Assembly (NCBI GenBank): GCA_024449915.1
Contig: JAMZAV010000101.1
Location: forward strand, 248,001 to 312,000
DNA length: 64,000 bases
Origin: Sweltsa coloradensis
Taxonomy: Eukaryota; Arthropoda; Insecta; Plecoptera; Chloroperlidae
Reading direction: 5' to 3'
The position numbers and the translations under genes are program-made. Shown one piece after another: positions 11,200-23,571 of the stretch (its first letter is position 1; the number at the start of each line of letters is the position of its first letter). The notes under the pieces are model-generated. The model made no database searches, was not told the DNA's origin, and was given only the letters and a program-made list of their open reading frames with translations.

Positions 11200-12585
11200 T
11201 ATAAATAAGGAGGAGTGCTGTTAAACCCATTGTAAAGTGTGCTCCAATCCAACACATATTTTATATTATGTCCTTAAAGTCTACTTCCGACATCTTTGCC
11301 ACTTCTAGTATGCACATAAAAAGACACAATTTGTTTGTTGACTACGTAAATATGTATGTAAGTGTGTATGAGAAAGGTCTATAAATAAAAATAAAAACAA
11401 ACATTCAGTTCCAACATGCAATGGGTCGGGGGAGGAATCACCAATTGCTCGGGCTATGGACTTTTGGTGTTTGCTAGCCACGCTCAGCACAAAGCTAATA
11501 GAATAGGCTAATAATAAAAATTCAAAATTCAACTCACAATTAGGTAGGCCTAATACTAAAAAATTTGGCAGTAAGACCTAATTGAGTAATTGCCAATACA
11601 ATTACAGTAATCAATTACTTATTTCAAAATTAAATGCTAGATTACCTATGAAATAAAATAATGCATCCGGTTGTAGAAATTGCATAGGACAAAAGAAATG
11701 TGAAAAATAAATTATTTAGAAGTTGTATGATTTATCTTCTTTTTTACATAAAATTGAGAAAACGGGAATAACTACAAGCTTAGGTTAAATGATGGACATC
11801 TACTCCTTGATTGTCAAGCGATTCAGTTTCAAGACAAAAGACTACCTAGTCGCCCTTTAGTATTTATTTATTGTGCCTTAAACTTGGAATATGTACAGCC
11901 TACATAACTATAGTATTTACACGGTTTTTCATAAGATCAATCAAAATTATTTATTCTCACAAAACGAACAGCCCCATATTATTATTATCAAATACTAGAA
12001 CACACGAGCACAACCTTACATAATTAAATTAAAACAAAAATACAAATGCACATGCTTGGCTCATAGTCATGCTTAATGCTCAATTGTGTTTATGTTGTTG
12101 TTAAAAATTGTTTCGAATTTTTCTGCATTGTATTTGTATTAGCCCAATGTAAACTAATCCAAGTGGGTCTGAGCAAATAATCACAATTTGAATAATATTC
12201 ATGATTATATTTATTGACTAATTGTCAGTAATTGAATATTTGACCTTGTAAATATAAATATTGAAAAATATTGTCTGCCCAACAAAAAGAAAAAAGTCCA
12301 AACCGCCCCTATCCTTATTGTTTTTGTGTCAATATTCAACAGTATTCGTGAAACAAGTTATTCAATGTTCAAAGTTTAAATGTTGGTATGAAATATTTCA
12401 TATTTGATTAGAACTCCCCATGTCCACTATTTGCACAGGCATAGTTAAAAACAATTTTTTAATGGCAAGTAAAAATTAAAACATAGTCTCATAATTTTTT
12501 TTGCTAAATTAAAAAAAAAAATTGTATCTAGGCCAAGGCCTATGAACTTTCAACACGCATATGCCATACATAAAGAATGTCCATT
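11200..12585. other. No gene or element recognised
   Basis: AT-rich sequence with only short unsupported frames. No splice structure or repeat that recurs in the window was seen. Confidence 0.35.
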
Positions 12586-12595
12586 CATTAAATAA

Positions 12596-14287
12596 TAGGG
12601 ATGGACAATATTATAGACTTTATTGGTCAATATTTTATCAACCATGAAGTTGAGTAGGAGTCCCACCACATTCTTGCCCCCGGTTTATTCGAATCCGGCT
12701 AGCCATAACATATTAGAAAATATTTTGACTATCAATAGTATTAATTTAAAACAAAACCACTCAACTGAACAATACACATAGAAACATAGTGTCAGGTAAA
12801 ACTAGGGGAGTAAGCAAACTTCGGGACCATTTATTTGAGTGTAAAACAGGCGTTAATTGGCAAGACATCAAAATAGTGTTAAAAGAGGAAAATACGACGA
12901 AAAGGAAGCTAAAGGAGGCTGCAGTTATGACCTACTTCCCAAGCTTAATAAGCCAACCAAGTTTGGACTTTCCCGCCATGTGGGGACCGGTGGTTCGCGG
13001 GGAAGTAGAGAGGGCGTGGAGGAGCGCCACCATCGCGCTTCGAGAAACGAGAACAGCAAGGGAGGCTTCAGCTACCTCGCGTCTGAGGAAGGCCACGGAT
13101 GTGGCAGAAATATAACGCAACGGGTGAGTTTGTGTGGATAATTTTTAACCGTGTATTGTTCAGTTGAGTGGTTTTGTTTTAATATTTTCCGGTTAAAAAG
13201 TTCTGGTGTATAATATAGTATTAATTTCATTGTGAAACTAACCATTTCAATTTTAATGAAAATAATAGGGTAAAAATACTTCATAAAACAACTCCTTCTT
13301 TGAGTGCTGTTGTCTTCGAGTAATTTGCGCGCCTAGTAATGCAGCTCTTCACATGAGCAGCTGAGTTTGCCATGTGATTCCCAACTTGAGTGCCAAGACA
13401 TCATCCAGGGGGGCCCCGATATTTCCGGTGTTAGTTCAAAAAACTCGTTTTTCTCGATTTTTACTTGACCAAAAAACTAACATGTAACGGTTTTTTTTTT
13501 TTGATTTTAAAAATGTCTAAGATTGGATGAGAGTAAATATACTGAAGTAACCTGTTGCAAGTTGTTAATAAATAATCAGATAAATCAGTTGAAAATGTAA
13601 TGTTTTGAGAAAAATGCAAGTCAAATTTGTATGAAAATTTAAGAGACATACTTAGCTTTAAGATTTGATAAGTCTTATGTCAAAGGAGGGCAAAATAGGC
13701 AAATCATAATTGAGCTACTGTAGGCCTATGGTTACTAGTAAATTGAAATGCTATTCACCTAGCAAACTTTTGACACTCATATCTTAGGGCCTACAATTAA
13801 ATACTTAATTTACAACAATAAAATGAAGAGTTTTAAAATGACTTTTTTACCTCACAGTCGAGAAGGCTCAAGTTTGTTAAGGAGATTTCAGTTTCCGATG
13901 AAATCTGCGAGGCTAGAGTTACCTTGTAACTGAAATCTTACATGTACTTTAACATATTTTTGTTGCAGATGTTTTATGTAGCCAAAGAGAGTGACGCAAA
14001 ATAATAAATATGACTATGTGATGCAACTGGAGTTTACATCAAGATGATTCCGCAACTGTTTTATTATCGCAATTAATTAACCTAAATTATCAATACCATA
14101 TGAAAAAATACTTGAGAAAATGTTGAAATACTATGCACAATGTACAACAAACGTAAAAACACGCGTAAGGTAATGGCATAGGTCAAAACCAGATTTCATT
14201 TTTTCAATATTATTAATCATAATCAATAACAATAATTTTCCTTTAATAATCAATACTACCCATATAGACTATCGATGTCTATCCCTA
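12596..14287. mobile_element. hAT-like element with imperfect 8-bp target duplication
   Basis: Left end TAGGGATGGACAATATTATA, and the right end reverse complement TAGGGATAGACATCGATAG. The flanks are TTAAATAA (12588-12595) and CTAAATAA (14288-14295), an 8-bp duplication with one mismatch, as expected for the hAT superfamily. An internal 108-codon frame (12789-13115) begins TRGVSKLRDHLFECK, which vaguely resembles a BED zinc-finger C-terminal part, but a hAT transposase is not established. Confidence 0.6.
12748..13180. repeat. 30-bp perfect inverted repeat pair inside the hAT-like element
   Basis: 12748-12777 (AAAACAAAACCACTCAACTG...) is the exact reverse complement of 13151-13180. It encloses about 370 bp, including the 108-codon frame. 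This may be a nested TIR element or a subterminal structure of the host element. Confidence 0.7.
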
Positions 14288-14448
14288 CTAAATAAGAATG
14301 TTACGAGATCAAAGCTAAGTATAGTCTGGGTCGGCTCATAGGTAATTATTTAAGCATGTAGCCTGTACTTTTAACGAGGAATGAATTGGCATTAAAGATT
14401 AATATCATACAAGTTTTCATGCAGGATTGCTGTTAAATGTAACTACTA

Positions 14449-14449
14449 A

Positions 14450-14513
<64 letters not shown>

Positions 14514-14527
14514 TAATAATAATTAAT
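14449..14527. repeat. (TAA)n microsatellite
   Basis: About 25 near-perfect ATA/TAA trinucleotides with one interruption. Confidence 0.95.
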
Positions 14528-14529
14528 GT

Positions 14530-15370
14530 ACTAAATAAAAATGGTTCTTCATCAAGACAACTACTGGTAGACATTATGTATCTTCTAGACATAAAGTATA
14601 CAAACAAAACCAACAATTAATCAGATGAATTTAAGTGCTAATACTATTGCACAAAAAAAACTAACAATCAATTGAGCTTTTGATATCAATGCTCATAGTC
14701 ATAGGCACTAATTAACCTAACATAGAAAATATGGATACACTATATTGATATTATGTTTGGCCTTGGTTTTATAGTAGGCGACTATGACGCTGTTAAGATG
14801 GTATTATCTACACCAATGAATTTGTTAGCCCAATACAAAGTATTCTAGGTAGTGAGTAGTAGGGCCAGCTAGTGATAAAGATCAATTTATAATTAATATA
14901 ACAAAAAGCAAAAGCAAACATATAATAATTAATAAATAGTACAGTAAAGGATATGAGTATGACTAGTAAACCAATAGTATCAGAAGGCTATAAAATGTAC
15001 ACTAGTTAGTTAAGCAAAAGATAACTGTCAAGTGTCACTCAAATGATAAGAACATGATTTCAGGCACAGGCAATTCTTTACATAGTAGATCCCATGCATA
15101 CCACATATTCAGTGAGGGCAAGTTTTGTGCATTTGCCTGCTTTTCACACTACAGAATGTGGCCTAAAACAAGTCTTCTGAACATAATGACTAAAGAATTT
15201 GGAAGAAATTTAATTTACAGTAAGCGCATTATTCAGTTTCTTGAAAAATTTAATTTTATGCTAGGCTGAATGCTTGTAAACTGAACAAAATAGTAGGTTA
15301 AAATTCATAATTTATGAACCTTTTTATAGATTTTTTATGTTCAAAAGTAGGCCTAGAGCTAGAGTATATT
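14530..15370. other. No gene or element recognised
   Basis: AT-rich sequence. The 71-codon frame at 15054-15269 has no recognised motif. Confidence 0.35.
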
Positions 15371-15375
15371 ATGAG

Positions 15376-15806
15376 GGGAATAAAATAAAATAAATAAATA
15401 AATTGTATTTAGAGTCTATCCACTCAGTTATATAACTGATTTTCAGTGGGGGACTTTAAATCTAAGCAACCAAGCCAACCCTGTAGGCCCCGACGCAATC
15501 GACGAGTGAGCGATAACCAACCAAAGATCGATATTTTTAATAGAAAATATAGCAATCAGTGGTATGGACAGTGCGAACACCCGCGGATTAACGCCAGAAT
15601 CAACAAAGCCGATTCAGAACAACTCTGAATTTATTATGTGCTTCGTTGCTAGGACGGCTCCAAAGTCACCGTTTACAAACTCCTAAGACACTAACTGATG
15701 ACTTAAGTCCAAATCAGAAGTTAAAAAACTACTGACTTTAGCGGGAATCGAACCCTGAACCTTCTGCATTGGAAGCAGATACGCTAACAACAAGACCAAC
15801 GAGTCA
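15376..15806 (-). repeat. tRNA-derived SINE, copy 2
   Basis: Same family as 356-922 with a single, unexpanded head end. B box GGTTCGATTCCCGC on the minus strand, tail (AATAAATAAATAA)TTG at the low end. Separated from copy 3 by about 40 bp. Confidence 0.9.
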
Positions 15807-15845
15807 GATCCACTGATCCACACAAGAGTATTCTAATCTTACCCA

Positions 15846-16278
15846 TTAAATAAAATAAATAAATAAATGAATTGTATTTAGAGTCTACCCACTCAGTTAT
15901 GTAACTGATTTTCAGTGGGGGACTTTAAATCAAAGCGACCAAACCAACCCTGTAGACCCCGACGCAATCGACGAGTGAGCGATAACCAACCAAAGATCGA
16001 TATTTGTAATATTAAATATAGCAATTGGTGGTATGGACAGTGCGAACACCCGCGAATCAACGCCAGAATCAACAAGGCCGATTCAGAACAACTCTGAATT
16101 TATTATGTGCTTCGTTGCTAGGACGGCTCCAAAATCACCGTTTACAAACTCCTAAGACATGAACTGATGGACTTGAGTCCAAATCAGAAGTTAAAAAACT
16201 TCTGACTTAGGCGGGAATCGAACCCTGGACCTTCTGCATTGGAAGCAGATACGCTAACAACAAGACCAACGAGCCACA
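15846..16278 (-). repeat. tRNA-derived SINE, copy 3
   Basis: About 430 bp, same orientation and structure as copy 2. The small (60-codon) frames seen in both copies are the same repeat translated by chance. Confidence 0.9.
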
Positions 16279-16284
16279 CACGGA

Positions 16285-17885
16285 CTTTGGACTTTGTTAA
16301 TTCATTCATTGCTCAGTAATTGCAGTGCATCCCTACATGCTACCAAGCAGCCAACCATTATAGGGTTGCCAGATTTCATAAATTGTAATACAGAACACAA
16401 CAAGAATAAAGATGCGCGGTGACATACTGATGGGGAAAGGAGTCGTCGGAACAGACCCTAGAGGTGGATCCTTTTTTGGCTGAGCTTATGAATGGGGTAG
16501 GGTTTAAATTTTAAAACGTACTTGAGAGTAATTATGGCAAATATTTACTATTAATATCACCAGGCATTTTTGTTATAAAACAATTTATTTTTAGAGTGAG
16601 ATGATGAAATAAAAACAAAAAAGGTAAAGGATCCAGAAAACAAAGAAGGTATTTTTTAAAAATTTAGATGGCTTTGTTATTGTTAAGAGTCTCGTGAAAT
16701 TTGTGACTAACGATAAAACCCACATAAGTGCAAATCATTTAATTTCACAAAATGAGCATGAATTGATCAAATCTAAACCAGAAAATGGCAAAATTGAATC
16801 ACCGTTAAACACCGAACTAGGTGTAAATTGCGTAATAAGTTAATAACACCAAAATTCCCAAGAATCATGTTTCTAACGACGAAAAACACTAAAAATGGGA
16901 ATTATTGTTAGATTACGCCGTCAATCGCAACCGTAATCATTCCGGTGTAATTTTCAATATCGTATGCAGTATTGTTCAATCAACAAAAGGTGTTATAATA
17001 TAAATTTCAGAAAAAAAATATGAATTTGGTCTTATTAACTAGAACCAGTCTGAATTATAAGTACCGGTACATTGGCAAATAGGCCTACATAAAACAGTTG
17101 AAATACAGCTTTAAACCAATAACACCAAAATCTCCAATTTGAAAAATGAAATTCACTGCAAAATAAACCACTTTCACGGACCTCTAATTATTGTTGTTGT
17201 TTGCACATTAAAACAATATCCAACTCAAAGATAATATAGGCCTACATAAAACATATTTTATTGCCCCGAGATGTACGATTTAGAACAATAAAAGTGTACA
17301 GAGCATTACTGCACAGGTAAAAGATATTAATATTATTACCTAATCGATAATAATTAATAATCTTGGAAATCTCAATAATCGATAGGCCTAACTAATCAAG
17401 TCATTATCGAGAATCAAAATATTAATGTGGTCAAATACGGCTCAAAATACGCTCTACGAAAACGATAGTCACCAAACAGTCCAGAAGAATTACTAGAGAA
17501 GCCATGAAACTTGGCTCGCACGCGAATGCGAAACACCAGTCGTCACTCTGCACTGCGCGCAAGAGTTATTTATTAAAAGAGGTAATTTTACTGCTCTAAA
17601 TATCTGACGGGGATAATGAAAAAGTAGGCCTGGAGATGTGCATCCCTATTATTATTGTTGAGTGAATATCTTGATATTATTTTGATAAAAGTTAACATTG
17701 TTCATGCAGTTTAAACTTTGATTACTTTCTTTAAATACGTAGTGTACAGATCAATGGGTTACGGGACGCAGGAAATAACCATCATACACGGGATTTTCTG
17801 GGTGATACGCGACATCTGGCAACCTTAAGACCACACATTGTCCATGAGCCTTACTATGGCCAGCTGCCTGCCAGCCAGCGCACAG
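16285..17885. other. No gene recognised
   Basis: AT-rich. A segment around 17340-17420 with TAATCGATAATAATTAATAATC and GCATCCCTA at 17640 looks like a decayed hAT right end, but no partner end was found. Confidence 0.3.
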
Positions 17886-17891
17886 CTTCTG

Positions 17892-18397
17892 CTGGACCCC
17901 TATTCTATAACTCTGACCAATTAGATTTGTACGTTTTCAATGGTTATCGATTTGGTTGTGGTTGGTCAAGGACGAAAATATGATTCACATGGCGGTGAAG
18001 TTGGCCAAATGGGAACAAATGAATCGCAGTCAATTGTCACATTTTCGAAAAGAATAGAAATAGATGTGAGTATTATTTCTAATCGGGGAGAAATGGGTTT
18101 TAAATGGTATAATTTCATGAAAAAAGGGAACGCAAGGGACTTTTAGGGGTAGGCCCTTACTATAGGTAGGTTTTCTTTGAGAATACTGAACTGTTATTCG
18201 TTTGAGAAAGTTAATATCTGGATGTGTTTACGTGTAGACTAGGGCTAATCTCCCACCATTTTTTCTAACCATATATAAACAAATTTTGACCAACGAAAAA
18301 AATCACATTCCTTCAGACCTTGACCAACCAAAACCGAATCAACTACCGTCAAAAACCTTTGAATCCAATTCGATCGGAGTTATAGAATAGAGGCCCA
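17892..18397. mobile_element. Short TIR element (MITE)
   Basis: The left edge CTGGACCCCTATTCTATAAC and the right edge in reverse complement CTGGGCCTCTATTCTATAAC form a roughly 25-bp inverted repeat that includes CTATTCTATAACTCNGA. About 500 bp with no coding capacity. The target duplication was not resolved. Confidence 0.65.
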
Positions 18398-18399
18398 GT

Positions 18400-19840
18400 G
18401 TATGCCTACTTACGACCCTACTCATTGCCAGCACCTGTCTTCACTTCATTTGCTCAAGTTCAGTCTTGTTTTGAAGTTTGAATGGTAGACCTAGCAGACA
18501 AAATTACAATTTTTTGTAACCTTGGAGAAAAAAATTGTACTCTTCAGCTTGAATCAATATTTTCATTCGCAACAATTCTTAAAAAAAAAAAAAACAGTAC
18601 GGATTAGTTTGTCATGCTAGTTGATGCTGACTTACAAGCTTGTAGACACTAGTAGTACTTTCCTTGCAATTAAATTATTTCCGTACAAAACAAGCACTTG
18701 CATCCAATGACAATTCCATTAAACTGCTGTCACTGTCCTTAATCAATGATCAATGAACAAATTTGACATTGTTACAAATGCCTGCCTCACCCGGCACACC
18801 ACCACTGATGGACCAATATGGTGAGCCAGATGAAATTGTCAGTTTATTTTTTTTAACTTTGAAGAACTGTCTAGGCCACAATTCTTTTTTACCATCTCCA
18901 TCAAGCAATACCACATCCCATACATGAGCATTAGTAGTTATTTAAACAGGGTTATTAACATAAGGCCTACTGATTTCTGGAAAGCCAAGACCAACATACA
19001 TGCGTTCAATTGTATGCCTGTAAACACCACATCCAAACAGGTGCATTTTTAAATGAATATATTGAATTGTTGAATTGAAAGTCATTACAACAAACTAATA
19101 GGGACTAAAATATAACTTTGTTGAAAGGCATTTATGACTTTTATTATTATTATTATGAACTGTTTTGTAATGCGTATTAAGCGGCTTGAAGAACTACAAA
19201 AACAGTTTGTTGTATTAATAATATTGGTTGCATGTAGAACTTTGTTGTAAGCGTAGCTATGTATAAATTAATACAAAATTTGCCGGGTATTTGAATGGAA
19301 GTGATATGTCACATTGACTTGGAAATTACATAAAATGTTGTTTCAAACCAAAAAATCAAGTTTGTAATAAAGCTGGCTAATAAACGTTTCTTACTGTTCA
19401 TAGATAGGAATATACCTTTCTCACAAACTTGGAGGTAAACTAAATATTAATGTAACAAGATTATATTGCTTGTCACACAAATCAAAACAGGTTATAAAAA
19501 CAAGACAGGGGCTACCCCTAGGCCTATATTAAATTAATATGTTAATAGGAAGATTTGCACCGCCATAAAACCTTCACAAAATGTAATGCATGCTATTATT
19601 CCTTACACGTAGGCCTATACACAATAATGTGCCATGTTGCCTTCATCCTTTAAAAATTGCTGCTTTTACAAGCAATAGCCTCTTTTTTATAAAATACCTA
19701 TTACAAGTTTTCTATCTAATTAAGTACTGACATTGTCTCTTAAACAAAATAACCTACATTTCAGTCGCATTTTAAAATGGTTCGAGCGATTAAAACGTAT
19801 CACAAGTCTAATCTAAGTGGCATTTTATATAGGTAGCGAT
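18400..19840. other. RNF41 3' flank, no further gene recognised
   Basis: AT-rich sequence downstream of the RNF41 stop codon on the minus strand. It probably holds the 3' untranslated region (AATAAA-like signals are frequent, so I do not choose one). Confidence 0.35.
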
Positions 19841-19843
19841 GTA

Positions 19844-20113
19844 CTATTCAATACCGTGTGCAAAGATCATAACGAGTCCCGGCTCCACCATCATTTCGTC
19901 CGACATGTGGGTGTTGTCGCAATGCAGCACGACCACCGCCTGCTTGCCCGGCACGCGCTTGCACACGTAGTTCTCGTACTGGCGGCGGTTGTTCTGGCGA
20001 GTCTCCAGTGAACACAAGCCGGGCGGCCAGCGACGCTCGTGGGCGTTCTCCATCAGGTCGTCCACTATGTGCGGAGGGCAGCCCGACTCGGAGAGCGTGC
20101 GCTTGATCATGGC
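19844..20113 (-). CDS. RNF41: RNF41 exon 5 (substrate-binding domain end and stop)
   Basis: Acceptor TTCTGCCAG before GCCATGATCAAG. 89 residues then TAG at 19846-19844. Reads [44 protein letters not shown] and [11 protein letters not shown], all conserved in RNF41. It ends two residues earlier than the vertebrate protein (which adds EI). The exon is GC-richer than its surroundings. Confidence 0.96.
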   Translation of the reverse strand, partial: AMIKRTLSESGCPPHIVDDLMENAHERRWPPGLCSLETRQNNRRQYENYVCKRVPGKQAVVVLHCDNTHMSDEMMVEPGLVMIFAHGIE

Positions 20114-23100
20114 CTGGCAGAAAGATATTGCATGCTTGAGTGCTTCAGTGCTAATTGAGAATGGCCTAAAATATCTGTTTGGATACTGTAGGGTAAAATC
20201 AATATCAACAAATCGTTTTTTAAAATTTTTTAATACTTAAATTACAAAATAAACATTTGGGAATTCTTGAAAATACAGTAAGATCTCTCTTATCCGAGTT
20301 GGATGAGACCGGGGGCACCTCGGATTTGCGAAAAACTCGGATGGCGCGGATCAATTGTTTATTTGCTCTCGTAGCATAGCCTGATGTGGTAAAATGATAT
20401 ATGACACATGTAATGGATAAAGGAACATAAAATACACACGATACACTTCATACAGGGTATACTAAATGATTTAATAGCTTGTAATTCAAGCTCACGAACA
20501 CACGTACACAATTAGGCCTACATGTCGTAATAAAAACGTATGTCTAGGCCTAGGCCTAGGCCTAAACTCGACGCAGTAGGCCTAGGCCTACAATGCAAAC
20601 ATAGGCCTAGGCCTAGCTAGCTCACGACGCAAGATAAGTCTGGGAAAGAAATAAGATAAGCCCAGGAATAACAATTCAATGCGTCGTGATTACGAATTTC
20701 GTAAATCGGTTGAAACATGATTGCATCTAGTTCCACAACGACCATCTTTGAACAGCTGTGTGTGAGATGGCTGGATCGTATGCGCACGCGCAGGCGCGCG
20801 ACGCACACTGACCTCTATATGCTCAGTGGGTGGCACTGACGCTTACCGGCGATGTGCCCGACGCACACTGACCACTGAACTCTATACGCTCAGTACACTG
20901 ATACACACTGCTCGAAAGTCGAGATATATCGCCGATCTATCTTCTTTGCACTCACTCGTAAGGCATGCCTACAAATGTATGCGAGTACATTTAAAAAAGT
21001 GCGGCGCGGCGTCTGTAATTATTTTTATGATTTATTTACGTATTTAAAACTTTAATTTTTTTTTTTTTTTTTTTGGCGGCTCGGTTAACACGGAACATCG
21101 GATAAGAGGAGATCGGATAAGAGAGATCTTACTGTAGGTTCATTTTTAATTAGGCTTTAAGTAGATCAAACATTTTTTACAAAACTAGCATTCATCTCAA
21201 TGTGTCAAAATTTTAATGAGGTAAAGTAGGCTACCCTACATGACAGTGTATAGGTTTTTGTAATACTGGTGTATTTTATCAAAATCAAATAATTAAGCAA
21301 ATTTGTACATAATCCAACTGACTCCTTTGTGTGAGGGAACAATGTAGAAGGCTTACCTACTTACTCCTCTGTACTTGTCAAGTGATCAAGGCCCCGTTTC
21401 GCTAAAACGGTTTTGAAGTTTTTGTGTTGTACTTGTATAGGCCTAGTCTACTTATACGTTCCTATCTAGTATCTACAAGAACCCTGCAGTAGACAACCAG
21501 CAGTGCGATTCTGTGAAATAGTCGCTATGATAGCGATAGCGATCACGGTTGATATGAAATATCAATCGTTATAAATTATCGTTATCGACCTGATTCTGTA
21601 AAATAGTCGCTACGGCCGCCATTTATCGTATCTTGATAGCATAGCATAGCGACTCCTTTTTCATTCTCGTTATCATAGCGATCGCTATCATTTTTACAGA
21701 ATCAGTCGACATGCAAAATTGTCGCTAAAGTGCCGGATAACGATCGTTATCTTCCATAACGATTTTACAGAATCAGACTGCAGGTAAGCTGTTGGGTTCC
21801 CTATACAAAACTCTTTTTGTAAGCATTCAATAAAGTTCAAGTAGTCCTATACTAGGCCTATATAGTTTTTTTAAAATTTAATTAAATAAATATTTCCCCA
21901 ATGGCATATTAAGTTATAACAGTAAATATAACCTCACCTGCAGCACGTCGTCGGGCGTTGAGATCATACCACCCCAGCGTGTGACTCTGGCGCGAGTCAA
22001 AGAACTTGACCATCGCAATACTTCATCTCTCTCCATTTGATCCGCAATCGCTCGCATAGCAGGGTTCGATATGCGCATGGCGCGCATAAAGTCCTGGAAT
22101 AGAAAAAGAGAGTAGGCTAGGTACCTCTTTTGATTCACTTCAACTTCACCGTTCGATAACTTGTCACGGAAAATCAAGTTGGTAACATCTAGTTTTTGCA
22201 GTAGTATTATTAAGAGATGCAAATTTGGACAATCTTTTAATAGAGGACTCAAATCACCTAGAGAATGCGCTAGTGTCGAGGGGGCGTAGCACCGTCATGG
22301 CCGCCTAACGAGGATACCTTTGTAAACACCCATATGATCATACACATGTTTTAAGCAAGAACAGTGTAGATAAGGTTTGGTGGGACAAATATGTAGTAGA
22401 ACCACTTAGTGAAGAAAAGGTATCGTGTGGCTCAATTTGAATTAAAAATCTAGTATTTGCAATAAAGATTTATCAGCATTTTATAATTATAAAAGCGATG
22501 AATATATTCTATAGAGAGCATGTGAACGTATAAACATTTATATGAACCGCTAATGTTTGTGGCCGTTGTATTATACCAGAGTACAACTGTACCTAGAACA
22601 TAATTTGAAATTATATCAATATAGGCCCTAATGACTAAATTTATTAATATCAAAGCAAAATATTTATTTACGTTCTATAATCTAGGGCCACGGTCGTTCG
22701 CCCGCAGCCAAGCGCCCATGACTGCTTAATGACTAACCCGACCTGTATACTCCTACCCGAGTTGGGGGGTTTTCAGCTATCTACACACGCCGCCCCGAAA
22801 GATTTGCAATCTTGAAACTTGTTATATGACCTGATACGTGGTCCATCATGACCTACAAAAAAAAATCATCTCGATCCGATAACCCGTTCTAGTGTTAAAA
22901 AAGTGCCGCAACATCGTTGAAAGCCTTCCGGCTGGCTGGCTGGGTGGGGGGTCAATTCACGAGGAGAGGAATAAGAGCCTTCAGAGAAAACGGTACATCT
23001 TGGAACACTTTTTTTTTTTTTAAGTAATAACCTATTTTATAAACATCAATCAGGATTTAGAAGAAAAATGTCAACTGAAACTGCATTGCAGTATTTGATT

Positions 23101-23526
23101 TCCAAATGGAGACGTATTCTAGAAAGTGACAACAATATAATAGTTGCTGTTATGATAGATTTAATTTAGACAAATTTCAAATGCACAAAATGATTGTAAC
23201 CTACCTTTAATAGTTGTAGTTCTCGTTTTTGTTCCTTGATTTGAAAACATTGTTCATTGAGTTTTTCTTGCATGCTTTCTAGTTTCAATTGTTGTGCATG
23301 CGTAATTGAGCGCAGTTCACGCACACAATTGTGGTCTTTTGCCTCATCCATCGGTATAACCGATCCACAGCCTTGTTCACATGTTACGGGCCGCTTAGGA
23401 TTGTGTTCGCATTCCACTAAGTGATTTGCCAACGAGTCTAGTTTTAGTATACTTGAGCAGCCATAGTTTGCATTATCACAGCTTATCACCAATCTGATGG
23501 AAAAGAAAGCAATGGTGGATATCAAC

Positions 23527-23571
<45 letters not shown>

